Assembly (NCBI RefSeq): GCF_900100165.1
Contig: NZ_FNEO01000001.1
Span: forward strand, 1,488,001-1,552,000
DNA length: 64,000 bases
From: Flavobacterium glycines
GTDB taxonomy: Bacteria; Bacteroidota; Bacteroidia; Flavobacteriales; Flavobacteriaceae
Direction of reading: 5' to 3'
Within the stretch, counting starts at the first letter, position 1; every line of letters begins with the position of its first letter. A program made the translations under genes and the position numbers. This document shows positions 16,114-23,990 of this stretch, one piece after another. The notes under the pieces were generated by a model that searched no databases, had not been told where the DNA came from, and was given only the letters and a program-made list of their open reading frames with translations.

Positions 16114-18297
16114 ATGAAAAGAATATATTTTTTTATTTTCTATCTGTCTCTGTTTGTTTCTTATGCCCAAGGATTAAAACCGCTATACCAATGGAAATTT
16201 AATTCATCTCAGGAGAAAAATACTATTGAAGAAAACACAGGAACGGTATATAAAATTAACAGCAATTTTGAAACTCCCGAATTTGTAAAAGGAATAGAAG
16301 GCGATGGATTACGTCTGGATGGCTATTCCACTTATATTGGAGGTTTATTGCCTAAACCGTTGCATTTTCCAATTACCATGACTGCATGGGTAGCGCTGGA
16401 GACATTTCCAACAGAAACAGCGAGTTTTTTTTCATTAATTGATAAAAAGAGCAACGCTGAAAATTGGATTTCAGCGGGTATAAATAAATTTGGAAAACCG
16501 GCAATTTTGCTAAGTTTAAACGGGGAGGAGAAATATTATTTTGCCGAAAATAAATTGCCAAAATTTAAATGGTTTCACGTATCTCTTATCGTTAATAAGA
16601 ATGCCATAAGTTTATTAATTAATGGAGAAGCAACCTTAGAAATTCCTTTTAATACTAAAATGAATCTAAGCACTTTCAATAGTTTTACCGTTGGAAGAGA
16701 TGCCGAAGAAAAACTTTTCGATAATAGATATCCTTTAACTTATAGTAATGGCATTGTAGATGAAGTGAAAATTTGGAATACTTCTCTAAGTCCAAATTAT
16801 ATCAAAAAAACAGAAATCGCTGAAAAATTAAATAGCAAAGCCATTTTAGCCGTACCTGAAAGCAGGTTTAAAAATGATTTTGCCCGACCGAAATACCATT
16901 TGCTTCCGGCGGCAAATTGGACGAATGAAACGCATGGGTTAATCTATTATAAGGGGAAATACCATATTTTCAATCAAAAAAATGGAGCCAATGTGTATTT
17001 GGGGCAAATCAATTGGGGACATTTTAGTAGCCCCGATTTGGTTCAGTGGACAGAGCACAAGCCGCCATTATCACCGGAAGAAGGTTATGATCAAAACGGT
17101 ATTTGGTCAGGCCATGCAATAAAAGATGACAATGGAGTGCCTTTGATTATGTACACGGGAGGCAATGATAATGAAAACGGGATGTGTCTTGCTTTTCCTG
17201 AAGATGATGATTTAATTAATTGGAAAAAATTTGAAAATAATCCTGTCGTAAAAGGAGCACCAAAGCAATATAGCCGCAAAGATTTTCGTGATCCATACAT
17301 CTGGAAAGAAAAGGATGCCTGGTATATGGCTGTAGGATATGGATTAGTTGAGAATGAGATTCAAAAAGGAGCTCTTTTATTGTATAAATCGGATGATTTA
17401 AAAAAATGGACTTATTTACATCCTTTGTTTAAAGGAAATCCGGGAACAGATCATTCGGGGATATTTTGGGAGATGCCTGTTTTCTGGAAGATGGGGGATA
17501 AATATATTTTATCGGTAAATCCTATTCCATACGATGGTAAACCAGCAATAACGCTGTATTGGGTTGGTAGTTTTGTCAATGAAGAATTTGTTCCGGATTA
17601 TGATTTGCCTAAAAAATTAGAAGTGATTAATCGAATGCTTTCCCCTTCGGTAGCATTGGATAAAGATGGAAAAACCATGGCGATTGCCATAATTCCGGAT
17701 CTTATTGATTCAAAATTACATTTAAAGCACGGTTGGGCACATTTATACAGCATACCAAGGGTTTGGAACTTGAAAAATGGCGAAATCTATCAAACACCAC
17801 ACCCTTCTTTGTTAAGATTAAGGGATTCATTGAAATCGTTTAATGAAGTAATGGTAAATCCATCACAAAACTTAAAAATAGGATCAGGTCATCAAATCGA
17901 AATAGTTGCAGAAATTTCGGCTTTGAAATCAGATAAATTTGGTTTCTATATTGGGAAAAATCAAAACAATAAAGAAGAAACCAAGCTGTATTTTGATTTA
18001 AAAAAGAACCAATTGGTAATTGATCAATCCAATTCCAGTAAAACGGACTTAATCGAGAAAAGAATTGAAATAGGGGATCTTAATTTGAAAAAGGATGAGC
18101 CCATTAAATTACAGATTTTTATTGACGGCTCAGTTGTTGAGGGTTTTATAAATGATAAAGAAGCGTTTACCACAAGGATTTTTCCAAAATTTGTCAATAG
18201 TGATGCAATCGAATTTTTTTCGGAGAACGACTCAGTCTTAATCAATAAGCTTGATTTCTGGCATTTGAAAAGCAGTAATAATGTAACCGATTTTTAA
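16114..18297 (+). CDS. GH32-family protein with LamG-like domain and Asp-to-Glu nucleophile change
   Basis: 727-residue secreted protein with a signal peptide ending at about residue 19 (SYAQG), no lipobox and no type IX sorting tail, so probably periplasmic. A LamG-like domain (about 22-240) precedes a GH32 propeller (about 255-560) and sandwich (about 575-727). The nucleophile box is WTNETHG with Glu272 instead of Asp, as in the first GH32 lipoprotein; RDP (Asp393) and FWEMP (Glu453) are intact. The two proteins share architecture and the WTNE(S/T)HG change, so they form one subtype distinct from the canonical GH32 at 5087. It lies nine bases before the fructokinase gene. It may hydrolyse fructans with altered chemistry or only bind them; sequence cannot decide. 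Confidence 0.87.
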   Translation: MKRIYFFIFYLSLFVSYAQGLKPLYQWKFNSSQEKNTIEENTGTVYKINSNFETPEFVKGIEGDGLRLDGYSTYIGGLLPKPLHFPITMTAWVALETFPTETASFFSLIDKKSNAENWISAGINKFGKPAILLSLNGEEKYYFAENKLPKFKWFHVSLIVNKNAISLLINGEATLEIPFNTKMNLSTFNSFTVGRDAEEKLFDNRYPLTYSNGIVDEVKIWNTSLSPNYIKKTEIAEKLNSKAILAVPESRFKNDFARPKYHLLPAANWTNETHGLIYYKGKYHIFNQKNGANVYLGQINWGHFSSPDLVQWTEHKPPLSPEEGYDQNGIWSGHAIKDDNGVPLIMYTGGNDNENGMCLAFPEDDDLINWKKFENNPVVKGAPKQYSRKDFRDPYIWKEKDAWYMAVGYGLVENEIQKGALLLYKSDDLKKWTYLHPLFKGNPGTDHSGIFWEMPVFWKMGDKYILSVNPIPYDGKPAITLYWVGSFVNEEFVPDYDLPKKLEVINRMLSPSVALDKDGKTMAIAIIPDLIDSKLHLKHGWAHLYSIPRVWNLKNGEIYQTPHPSLLRLRDSLKSFNEVMVNPSQNLKIGSGHQIEIVAEISALKSDKFGFYIGKNQNNKEETKLYFDLKKNQLVIDQSNSSKTDLIEKRIEIGDLNLKKDEPIKLQIFIDGSVVEGFINDKEAFTTRIFPKFVNSDAIEFFSENDSVLINKLDFWHLKSSNNVTDF

Positions 18298-18306
18298 ATA
18301 TAAATA

Positions 18307-19203
18307 ATGAATAAAGAACCTGGTTTGAGTGCTGTCTGTTTTGGAGAAGTACTTTGGGATATTTTCCCCACACATAAAAAAATAGGAGGAGCGCCTTTAA
18401 ATGTGGCATTAAGAATGAATTCTTTGGGAGCTTCTTCAACTATAATCAGTAAAATTGGAAATGATGAGAATGGGAAAGATATAGTTAACTATATCGAAGA
18501 CCATAACATGAGTTCTGATGCGATACAAGTTGATTCTGATTATATGACAGGTGTAGTCCATGTAATGATTAATGAAAAAGGGAATGCTTCTTATGATATT
18601 CATTATCCTTCATCATGGGATAAAATTGTAGTTAATAAAGCCGCTGAAAAACAAACTAGTGAAGCCGATGTTTTTGTCTTTGGTAGTTTAATTTGCAGGG
18701 ATGAAATTTCAAGGGCGACTTTATTCTCCCTTTTGAATAAAGCAAAATATAAAGTTTTAGATGCCAATTTAAGAGCTCCTTATTATACAACTGAAGTGCT
18801 AATCGAATTGATGTTTAAAGCCGATTTTATCAAGCTTAATGATGAAGAACTGTATGAGATAAGTCAGAAATTAGATTCGCCTTATAATTCTTTTGAGCAG
18901 AATATCAAATTTATAGCTGAGAAAACCAATACCAAACAAATATGTGTAACCAAAGGTGCTTTTGGTGCGGTATTGTATTACAATGATAAGTTTTATTATA
19001 ACAGCGGCTATTTTATAAAAGTTGTTGATACAGTAGGAGCTGGGGATTCTTTTTTGGCAACTTTGATTGTGAGATTACTTAGAGGAAAATCACCCCAAAA
19101 AGCTTTGAATTATGCCTGTGCTGTTGGAGCATTGGTTGCCGGAAATGAAGGAGCCAATCCGGATATTTCGGGTAAAGAAATCAAAAAGTTTATGATGGTT
19201 TGA
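18307..19203 (+). CDS. PfkB-family fructokinase
   Basis: Cytoplasmic ATP-dependent sugar kinase, 298 residues, full length for the family. The first PfkB signature region appears as GGAPLNVALRMNSLGA near residue 22; the second signature is DTVGAGDSF with catalytic base Asp246 and its anion-hole glycines. The product would be fructose 6-phosphate, linking fructan breakdown to glycolysis; a PfkB kinase sits in the equivalent B. thetaiotaomicron locus (BT1757). It follows the third GH32 gene by nine bases and ends at a strong terminator, so it closes the locus. PfkB enzymes are hard to tell apart by sequence, but context favours fructose over ribose or other sugars. Confidence 0.9.
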   Translation: MNKEPGLSAVCFGEVLWDIFPTHKKIGGAPLNVALRMNSLGASSTIISKIGNDENGKDIVNYIEDHNMSSDAIQVDSDYMTGVVHVMINEKGNASYDIHYPSSWDKIVVNKAAEKQTSEADVFVFGSLICRDEISRATLFSLLNKAKYKVLDANLRAPYYTTEVLIELMFKADFIKLNDEELYEISQKLDSPYNSFEQNIKFIAEKTNTKQICVTKGAFGAVLYYNDKFYYNSGYFIKVVDTVGAGDSFLATLIVRLLRGKSPQKALNYACAVGALVAGNEGANPDISGKEIKKFMMV

Positions 19204-19228
19204 TTTTAAAAACTTAGCGGTCACTGTA

Positions 19229-19267
19229 AAGCAACAAAAAGTAATGGTTATTTTTTGTTGCTTTTTT
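19229..19267 (+). terminator. Intrinsic terminator of the fructan locus
   Basis: GCAACAAAAA (19231-19240) pairs with TTTTTGTTGC (19252-19261) and is followed by a run of T. It marks the right end of the fructan locus. Confidence 0.8.
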
Positions 19268-19314
19268 ATTTTTAAAAAGATAAATTTATAAACCCAATCT
19301 GTAAAGCTTAACTT

Positions 19315-20133
19315 ATGGCTGCTGTTTTTCAGGCTTTAACAATGTTATTGTTAGTAGCTTTGTTAGTTATTTTTGTTTTTAAATTTATTATTGAACCTAC
19401 TTATGTGGTGTTTTTTAATAAACCGCTGTATATTCATTATTATTTTCGTGTACGAAAACTAAATGCTGACCAAAGTAGTTTTTTGGAAAGTAATTTTTCT
19501 TTTTATAAAAAACTGCCTTCTAAAAAAAAGAATTACTTCAATCATCGTGTCGCTTCCTTTATTGCTAAATATCAATTTATTGGTCAAGGAGGATTTGAGG
19601 TTACAGAGGAAGTAAAATTACTCTTGGCGGCTACTTATGTCATGTTGACTTTTGGAATGCGTCATTATCGAATTAATAACTTTGATAAAATTATTATTTA
19701 TTGCGAAAGTTATTATTCGGTAATAACTAAGCAATATCATAAAGGAGAATTCAATCCTGCCTTAAAAGCACTAGTGTTTTCCTGGAAGGATTTTGAGGAA
19801 GGTTTGAAATGTGAGAATGACAATTTAAATTTAGGATTACATGAGTTTTCTCACGCACTCTATTTTCATGGTCTAAAAGGAAGAGATCAGAGTAGTGTTG
19901 TTTTTTCCGATTCTTATGATAAAATTATTGATTATCTAAAAAGACCGGATGTGTTGAAAGGACTTGTTGAATCTAATTATTTTCGTATTTATGCATATAC
20001 AAATCAAGCTGAATTTATTGCTGTTGTTTTAGAGCATTTTTTTGAAACGCCCTTACGATTTAAGGAGGAACATCCAGAACTTTTTACTATTGTGGCTGAA
20101 ATGATAAATATAAAAGAGGAATATTTTGCTTAA
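19315..20133 (+). CDS. MtfA-like zinc metallopeptidase (M90 family)
   Basis: Membrane-anchored peptidase of 272 residues. An N-terminal hydrophobic helix (about residues 4-30) is followed by a soluble domain with a zinc-binding HEFSH motif (His176, Glu177, His180) and a downstream Glu in AEFIAVVLEHFFETP that fits the third ligand. E. coli MtfA, the reference member, interacts with the repressor Mlc and has aminopeptidase activity; bacteria of this group usually lack Mlc, so the target here is unknown. The N-terminal helix is an addition relative to the soluble E. coli protein. It is a single-gene unit between two terminators, convergent with rpe. The start ATG follows a short AT-rich leader. 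Confidence 0.85.
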   Translation: MAAVFQALTMLLLVALLVIFVFKFIIEPTYVVFFNKPLYIHYYFRVRKLNADQSSFLESNFSFYKKLPSKKKNYFNHRVASFIAKYQFIGQGGFEVTEEVKLLLAATYVMLTFGMRHYRINNFDKIIIYCESYYSVITKQYHKGEFNPALKALVFSWKDFEEGLKCENDNLNLGLHEFSHALYFHGLKGRDQSSVVFSDSYDKIIDYLKRPDVLKGLVESNYFRIYAYTNQAEFIAVVLEHFFETPLRFKEEHPELFTIVAEMINIKEEYFA

Positions 20134-20135
20134 AA

Positions 20136-20173
20136 AAAACACCCTGAAAGAATATTGCTTTCAGGGTGTTTTT
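20136..20173. terminator. Bidirectional terminator between mtfA-like gene and rpe
   Basis: A perfect stem AAAACACCCTGAAAG / CTTTCAGGGTGTTTT with a 7-base loop, A-rich on one side and T-rich on the other. It can serve both convergent genes. Confidence 0.9.
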
Positions 20174-20198
20174 AGATTTATAACTTGAAATATATGTT

Positions 20199-20861
20199 TT
20201 ATATTTTAGTGATTTTCTTCAAATCAGCTATAGTGGCAATTGGATCAGCAGCGCCAAAAACATAACTTCCGGCTACCAGAACATCAGCTCCGGCTTCTAC
20301 TAATTGTGCAGCATTTTTGTTAGTAACTCCACCGTCAATTTCGATAATTGTGGAAGCTCCTTTTTTGTCAATCAACGCTTTTAGTTTTTGAACTTTTGCA
20401 TAAGTGTTTTCAATGAATGATTGTCCTCCAAAACCTGGATTCACACTCATAATCAAAACCATGTCGATATCGTTAATCACATCTTCCAGTAAGTCAACAC
20501 TGGTGTGCGGATTTAATGAAACTCCGGCTTTCATACCTTCCGCTTTGATAGCCTGAATAGTTCGGTGTAAATGTGGACAGGCTTCAATATGAACCGTAAG
20601 AATATCAGCTCCTAGTTTTTTAAAAGTTGAGATGTATTTGTCCGGTTCTACAATCATCAGGTGCACGTCGATAGTTTTTGTAGCATGTCTTTTGATGGCT
20701 TCTAAAACGGGCATTCCAAAAGAGATATTTGGAACAAAAACGCCGTCCATGATGTCAATGTGAAACCAGTCAGCCTCACTAGCATTAATCATTTCGATAT
20801 CGCGTTGTAGATTAGCAAAATCAGCGGCTAATACTGATGGGGCAATAAGTGTGTTTTTCAT
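20199..20861 (-). CDS. rpe: Ribulose-phosphate 3-epimerase
   Basis: Interconverts D-ribulose 5-phosphate and D-xylulose 5-phosphate in the pentose phosphate pathway; cytoplasmic TIM barrel of 220 residues. Diagnostic stretches are APSVLAADFANL at the N-terminus, FHIDIMDGVFVPNISFG with metal-ligand His and Asp, DVHLMI with a further His ligand, MSVNPGFGGQ, and EIDGGV with the second catalytic Asp. I chose the ATG at 20861 because the protein then starts MKNTLIAPSVLAADF, as usual, and because a promoter sits 32-63 bases upstream; the longer frame adds 21 residues that overlap that promoter. Monocistronic, bounded by terminators. Confidence 0.97.
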   Translation of the reverse strand: MKNTLIAPSVLAADFANLQRDIEMINASEADWFHIDIMDGVFVPNISFGMPVLEAIKRHATKTIDVHLMIVEPDKYISTFKKLGADILTVHIEACPHLHRTIQAIKAEGMKAGVSLNPHTSVDLLEDVINDIDMVLIMSVNPGFGGQSFIENTYAKVQKLKALIDKKGASTIIEIDGGVTNKNAAQLVEAGADVLVAGSYVFGAADPIATIADLKKITKI

Positions 20862-20892
20862 TTTGGTTGTGTTGTGTGTTGTATTTTTTTTG

Positions 20893-20924
20893 CAAAGGTA
20901 CAAAATCAAATGTCTTTTATGCAA
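20893..20924 (-). promoter_or_regulatory. rpe promoter
   Basis: On the - strand: TTG (20924-20922), 21 bases, then TACCTTTG (20900-20893), a full match to the Bacteroidota -33/-7 consensus. Transcription would start about 25 bases before the rpe ATG at 20861. Confidence 0.65.
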
Positions 20925-20961
20925 CCCGCTTTATGCTTTGTTTTTGAGTAGGTTGGATAAT

Positions 20962-20994
20962 AAAAAACTCCGGTGTTGAGCCGGAGTTTTTAAG
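20962..20994 (-). terminator. rpoD terminator
   Basis: AAAACTCCGG / CCGGAGTTTT stem with a 7-base loop just after the rpoD stop, followed on the - strand by T-rich sequence. Confidence 0.85.
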
Positions 20995-21009
20995 GTAATT
21001 AAAAGAATA

Positions 21010-21873
21010 TTAACCTAAATAAGTTTTTAAGATTTTACTTCTTGAAGTATGTTTCAATCTGCGGATTGCTTTTTCTTTAATCTGACGTACACGCTCACGG
21101 GTTAAGTCGAAAGTTTCTCCGATTTCTTCTAAAGTCATTGGGTGTTGGTCACCAAGACCAAAATACAAACGAACCACATCGGCCTCACGTGGAGTCAATG
21201 TTTCTAACGAACGCTCGATTTCAGTACGCAATGATTCGTGGATTAATTCTCTGTCCGGGTTTGGAGATTCACCTGAACGCAATACGTCATAAAGGTTAGA
21301 ATCTTCTCCTTCAACAAGAGGCGCATCCATAGATAAGTGACGACCGGAGTTTTTCATAGACTCTTTTACGTCATTTACAGTCATATCCAGTTCTTTTGCA
21401 ATTTCTTCAGCAGAAGGTGGACGCTCATTAGATTGCTCTAATAACGCATACATTTTGTTGATTTTATTGATAGAACCAATTTTATTTAAAGGCAAACGTA
21501 CAATACGAGATTGTTCAGCTAAAGCTTGTAAAATAGACTGACGAATCCACCAAACTGCATACGAAATGAATTTGAAACCACGAGTTTCATCAAAACGTTG
21601 CGCTGCTTTAATCAAACCTAAGTTACCTTCATTAATCAAATCAGGTAATGTTAATCCTTGATTTTGGTATTGTTTAGCTACCGAAACAACGAAACGTAAA
21701 TTGGCTTTTGTTAATTTTTCAAGTGCTCTTTGGTCTCCGGCTTTGATGCGTTGTGCTAATTCTACTTCTTCGTCAGCAGTGATAAGGTCAACTTTTCCAA
21801 TTTCTTGTAAATATTTGTCTAATGAAGCAGTTTCACGATTGGTAACCTGCTTGGTGATTTTAAGTTGTCTCAT
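21010..21873 (-). CDS. rpoD: Primary sigma factor RpoD (SigA)
   Basis: Housekeeping sigma-70 factor, 287 residues. Region 1.2 starts near residue 17 (LDKYLQEIG), region 2 includes [20 protein letters not shown] (core binding and -10-type contacts), region 3 lies near 125-200, and region 4 has the [22 protein letters not shown] near the C-terminus. Region 1.1 and the long non-conserved insert of proteobacterial RpoD are absent; this compact form is the rule in Bacteroidota and goes with the unusual TTG/TAnnTTTG promoters seen repeatedly in this window. Single gene with its own terminator; divergent from the Lys/Ala-rich secreted protein gene. No clear consensus promoter was found upstream. Confidence 0.97.
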   Translation of the reverse strand: MRQLKITKQVTNRETASLDKYLQEIGKVDLITADEEVELAQRIKAGDQRALEKLTKANLRFVVSVAKQYQNQGLTLPDLINEGNLGLIKAAQRFDETRGFKFISYAVWWIRQSILQALAEQSRIVRLPLNKIGSINKINKMYALLEQSNERPPSAEEIAKELDMTVNDVKESMKNSGRHLSMDAPLVEGEDSNLYDVLRSGESPNPDRELIHESLRTEIERSLETLTPREADVVRLYFGLGDQHPMTLEEIGETFDLTRERVRQIKEKAIRRLKHTSRSKILKTYLG

Positions 21874-22173
21874 GATTTTGTTGTCCCAATTTTTATAGTG
21901 TACAGGTTGTTATACGTAAGAAGAATAAAAAGGTTACAAAAATTCCGATTTTTTTTAAAAATTATGGCATTCCCTTCGGTCGGGCTGTCCGCACTCGCTT
22001 TATTGTTCCATTGCATTCCACAATAAGAGCTCAAACAATTGCTCCCATCCCTAATGCAAATAGCTTGTAGCCTGAATGTTCCTGTTTTTAGGGCCGTTAA
22101 TTTTTTTGTAAAGATTGAGCGTTGTATTGTAAAGTTGATTAAATTTAGTATCTAATCTTTAAATTAACATATC
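21874..22173. other. Intergenic region between rpoD and a secreted-protein gene
   Basis: 300 bases between divergent genes. It contains a GC-richer structured stretch (about 21963-22090, listed separately). The rest is AT-rich; no clear TAnnTTTG promoter was identified for either gene. Confidence 0.6.
21963..22090 (-). repeat. Possible conserved flavobacterial intergenic element
   Basis: This block is clearly richer in G+C than its surroundings and has no open frame of note. On the - strand it runs from an AGGGATGGGAGC stretch through a TTATTGT/ACAATAA hairpin (22026-22020 with 22006-22000) to GGACAGCCCGACCGAAGGG. I recall similar GATGGGAGC ... GGACAGCCCGACCGAAGG strings between genes in other Flavobacterium genomes, which suggests a dispersed repeat or structured RNA; only one copy is in this window. 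Confidence 0.4.
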
Positions 22174-22734
22174 ATGAAAAAAGTAGTTTTATTTTGTTTT
22201 TTGTTGGTTTTTTCAAGCCATTTTTATGCACAAGAAGCCGTTGGTAGTAAAGTTTTAAAAGAGAAAAAAGAAAAAGTAGCTGCTGAAAAGAAAAAAGTCG
22301 ATCAGGAAGCTAAGGACAAAGCAATGACCGCTGCCGAAAAGAAAAAAATGATGACGGACGAGGCAAAAGGAAAAGCTAACGAAGCGAAGATGAAAAAAGA
22401 TGCCGCCGTGATGAAAAAAGAGGAAATGACTGCTAAAGCTAAAAAGGAAATGAAGGCTAAGAAAGAGGCAGGAACTAATATGTCGGCCAATAAAGCTCAG
22501 GTGGCTAAAGACAATGCTATGGAAAAAGAAGCTAAAGTAAAAGAGAAAGCTTCGATGGCAAAAGATAAAGCTTCAATGGCAAAAGATAAAGCTTCAATGG
22601 CAAAAGATAAAGCCGCAATGACAAAAGATAAAGTTACCGGAACTTATAACGGAAATAAAGTGTATACAGGACCAAAAGGAGGTAAATATTACATCAATAA
22701 AAACGGAAATAAAACCTATATTGATAAGGAGTAA
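22174..22734 (+). CDS. Secreted Lys/Ala-rich repeat protein with GPKGGKYYI-type C-terminus
   Basis: 186-residue protein with a signal peptide ending at about residue 20 (HFYAQ). The middle (about 25-145) is almost entirely Lys, Ala, Glu, Asp and Met and should be a long charged helix. It includes four tandem 7-residue units (three ASMAKDK, then AAMTKDK) coded by 21-base DNA repeats at 22549-22632. The last 30 residues (GTYNGNKVYTGPKGGKYYI...) match a short motif seen at the end of many small flavobacterial secreted proteins and resembling the PBCV basic adaptor motif. The function is unknown; the composition suggests binding to something acidic such as nucleic acid or cell-surface polymer. 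Monogenic, with its own terminator. Confidence 0.75.
   Translation: MKKVVLFCFLLVFSSHFYAQEAVGSKVLKEKKEKVAAEKKKVDQEAKDKAMTAAEKKKMMTDEAKGKANEAKMKKDAAVMKKEEMTAKAKKEMKAKKEAGTNMSANKAQVAKDNAMEKEAKVKEKASMAKDKASMAKDKASMAKDKAAMTKDKVTGTYNGNKVYTGPKGGKYYINKNGNKTYIDKE
22549..22632 (+). repeat. Four tandem 21-base repeats inside a coding sequence
   Basis: Units at 22549-22569, 22570-22590, 22591-22611 and 22612-22632. Units 2 and 3 are identical, unit 1 differs by one base, unit 4 by three. Each encodes (A)SMAKDK-like heptads in frame, so copy number can change without a frameshift. Confidence 0.95.
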
Positions 22735-22758
22735 TGTTGCTTTTTTAATGAAGAAATG

Positions 22759-22797
22759 AAAAATCCCGTCTCGTTTAGAATGAGATGGGATTTTTTA
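22759..22797 (+). terminator. Terminator after the Lys/Ala-rich protein gene
   Basis: AAATCCCGTCTC / GAGATGGGATTT stem (one G-T pair) followed by a T run. Confidence 0.85.
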
Positions 22798-22845
22798 CGA
22801 CTAATTTCCCCAAAAAAAAGTAGTCATTTTTTATTTAAAGAGTTT

Positions 22846-23055
22846 TTAGTTCAGTTTAAGAATATTGTCAAATATTTTGCTGAGTGATTTTATGTATAAA
22901 ATAACTCCTATAGCCAGAAAAAAATATTCTTTTCTTAAAACTGTTACATCTTCTAAAATTTTATACAAATTTGGAATCATAAATAGTAATGAAGCGGCTA
23001 TTCCAATGTATGGATTTAGTATTGTTTTTCGGATGTAGTAGAATGGTCTTGGCAT
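22846..23055 (-). CDS. Small two-helix membrane protein, unknown
   Basis: 69-residue frame with two hydrophobic segments (about 15-33 and 45-62) separated by a charged loop, starting MPRPFYYIRK. I do not recognise a family. Support for it being real: a perfect TACTTTTG -7 element lies about 50 bases before the ATG on the same strand, it fills an otherwise empty gap, and the composition is that of a normal membrane protein. It could be an integral membrane accessory or a toxin-like peptide; nothing in the neighbourhood decides. Confidence 0.5.
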   Translation of the reverse strand: MPRPFYYIRKTILNPYIGIAASLLFMIPNLYKILEDVTVLRKEYFFLAIGVILYIKSLSKIFDNILKLN

Positions 23056-23105
23056 AACTAGGGGATTTTTGATACCATAATAATGAGTTGTTAATTTTGA
23101 TATTT

Positions 23106-23113
23106 CAAAAGTA
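23106..23113 (-). promoter_or_regulatory. -7 element for the small membrane protein gene
   Basis: TACTTTTG on the - strand is a perfect TAnnTTTG match, 51 bases before the ATG at 23055. No TTG at the usual -33 distance. Confidence 0.35.
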
Positions 23114-23191
23114 ATCCGTTTGTTGTTTTTGATGTTTTAAATTGTCATAAAGACCGTTTTTTATGTCATGAAGTTTGTTTTTTTGTAAATG

Positions 23192-23218
23192 AAAAATCCT
23201 CTCGAATAAGAGGATTTA
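23192..23218 (-). terminator. Terminator after the LytTR regulator gene
   Basis: AAATCCTCT / AGAGGATTT stem with a 6-base loop; on the - strand followed by TTTTTCATTT. Confidence 0.75.
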
Positions 23219-23243
23219 TGATGTATTATGAATTATGCCTTTT

Positions 23244-23990
23244 TTAAGAAAGGATATTCATTTTTTTTATAAAATCTTTATAAGTGTCGCTGAGGTTTAT
23301 TTTGTAATTGCCTTTTAGAATGATAAGATTGTCGGCCAGAATTATTTCTTCAATTTTATTGCTGTTTACAATTTTATTGCGATGCGTTCGTATGAATTGA
23401 TTAGGGTCAAGTAAGGTACTTATTTTTGTTAGGGAAATTAGAATTACAAACTTTTCTTTTTCGGTAATAATGTTGCAATAACGTTCTTCTACTTCAATGT
23501 AAAGGATGTCATTTAAAGCTACTTTTTTCAGTGCATTTTTCTTTTTGATAAAAAGAGAATCATGGCTTACAACGGTGTTTTGATCTTCGCTTAAGAAAAC
23601 ATTAGTTTGTTCGTAGAATTTTTCTACAGCCATTTCCAAGGCGTATAAAATTTCTAATTCATTGAAAGGTTTCATCAAAAAACTAAAAGGTTTGGTGAGT
23701 TTAGCCCTTTCAAAAATTTTACGATCCTGAGAATTGGTCAGGAATACAAAAGGTTTTGAAGCATTCGGTACAATGTTGATGGTTTCTGCAAAGGTGATTC
23801 CGTCAGGATTGCCATTAAGGAAAACATCAATTATAATTACATCGACCTTTTTTTGGTAAAAAAGTGATAGTGCATCGGTGTAATTTGTAGCGATGCCTAC
23901 CACGTTATAATGGTTGGCAAGCAGTACTTTGTTCAATGCTTCGCTTTGTTCAGGAGTATCTTCAATAATAAGGACGTTAATGTTATCCAT
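23244..23990 (-). CDS. LytTR-family response regulator
   Basis: Two-component response regulator of 248 residues. The receiver domain (about 5-120) has acidic pocket residues in LIIEDTPEQ, a phospho-acceptor Asp in VIIIDVFLNG and a conserved Lys in FLMKPFNE. A LytTR DNA-binding domain (about 145-245) shows the expected IEVEERYCNI and RTHRNKIVN stretches. It overlaps the end of the upstream histidine kinase gene by eight bases, so the two are translationally coupled and surely partners. Targets cannot be read from this window; LytTR regulators usually bind pairs of imperfect direct repeats. Confidence 0.92.
   Translation of the reverse strand: MDNINVLIIEDTPEQSEALNKVLLANHYNVVGIATNYTDALSLFYQKKVDVIIIDVFLNGNPDGITFAETINIVPNASKPFVFLTNSQDRKIFERAKLTKPFSFLMKPFNELEILYALEMAVEKFYEQTNVFLSEDQNTVVSHDSLFIKKKNALKKVALNDILYIEVEERYCNIITEKEKFVILISLTKISTLLDPNQFIRTHRNKIVNSNKIEEIILADNLIILKGNYKINLSDTYKDFIKKMNILS

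Noticed and set aside
20862..20924. 21-residue N-terminal extension of Rpe
   Set aside because: Its codons overlap a consensus promoter and family members begin at MKNTLIAPSVLAADF.
22549..22632. CRISPR-like array
   Set aside because: The 21-base units are directly adjacent without spacers and encode protein heptads in frame.
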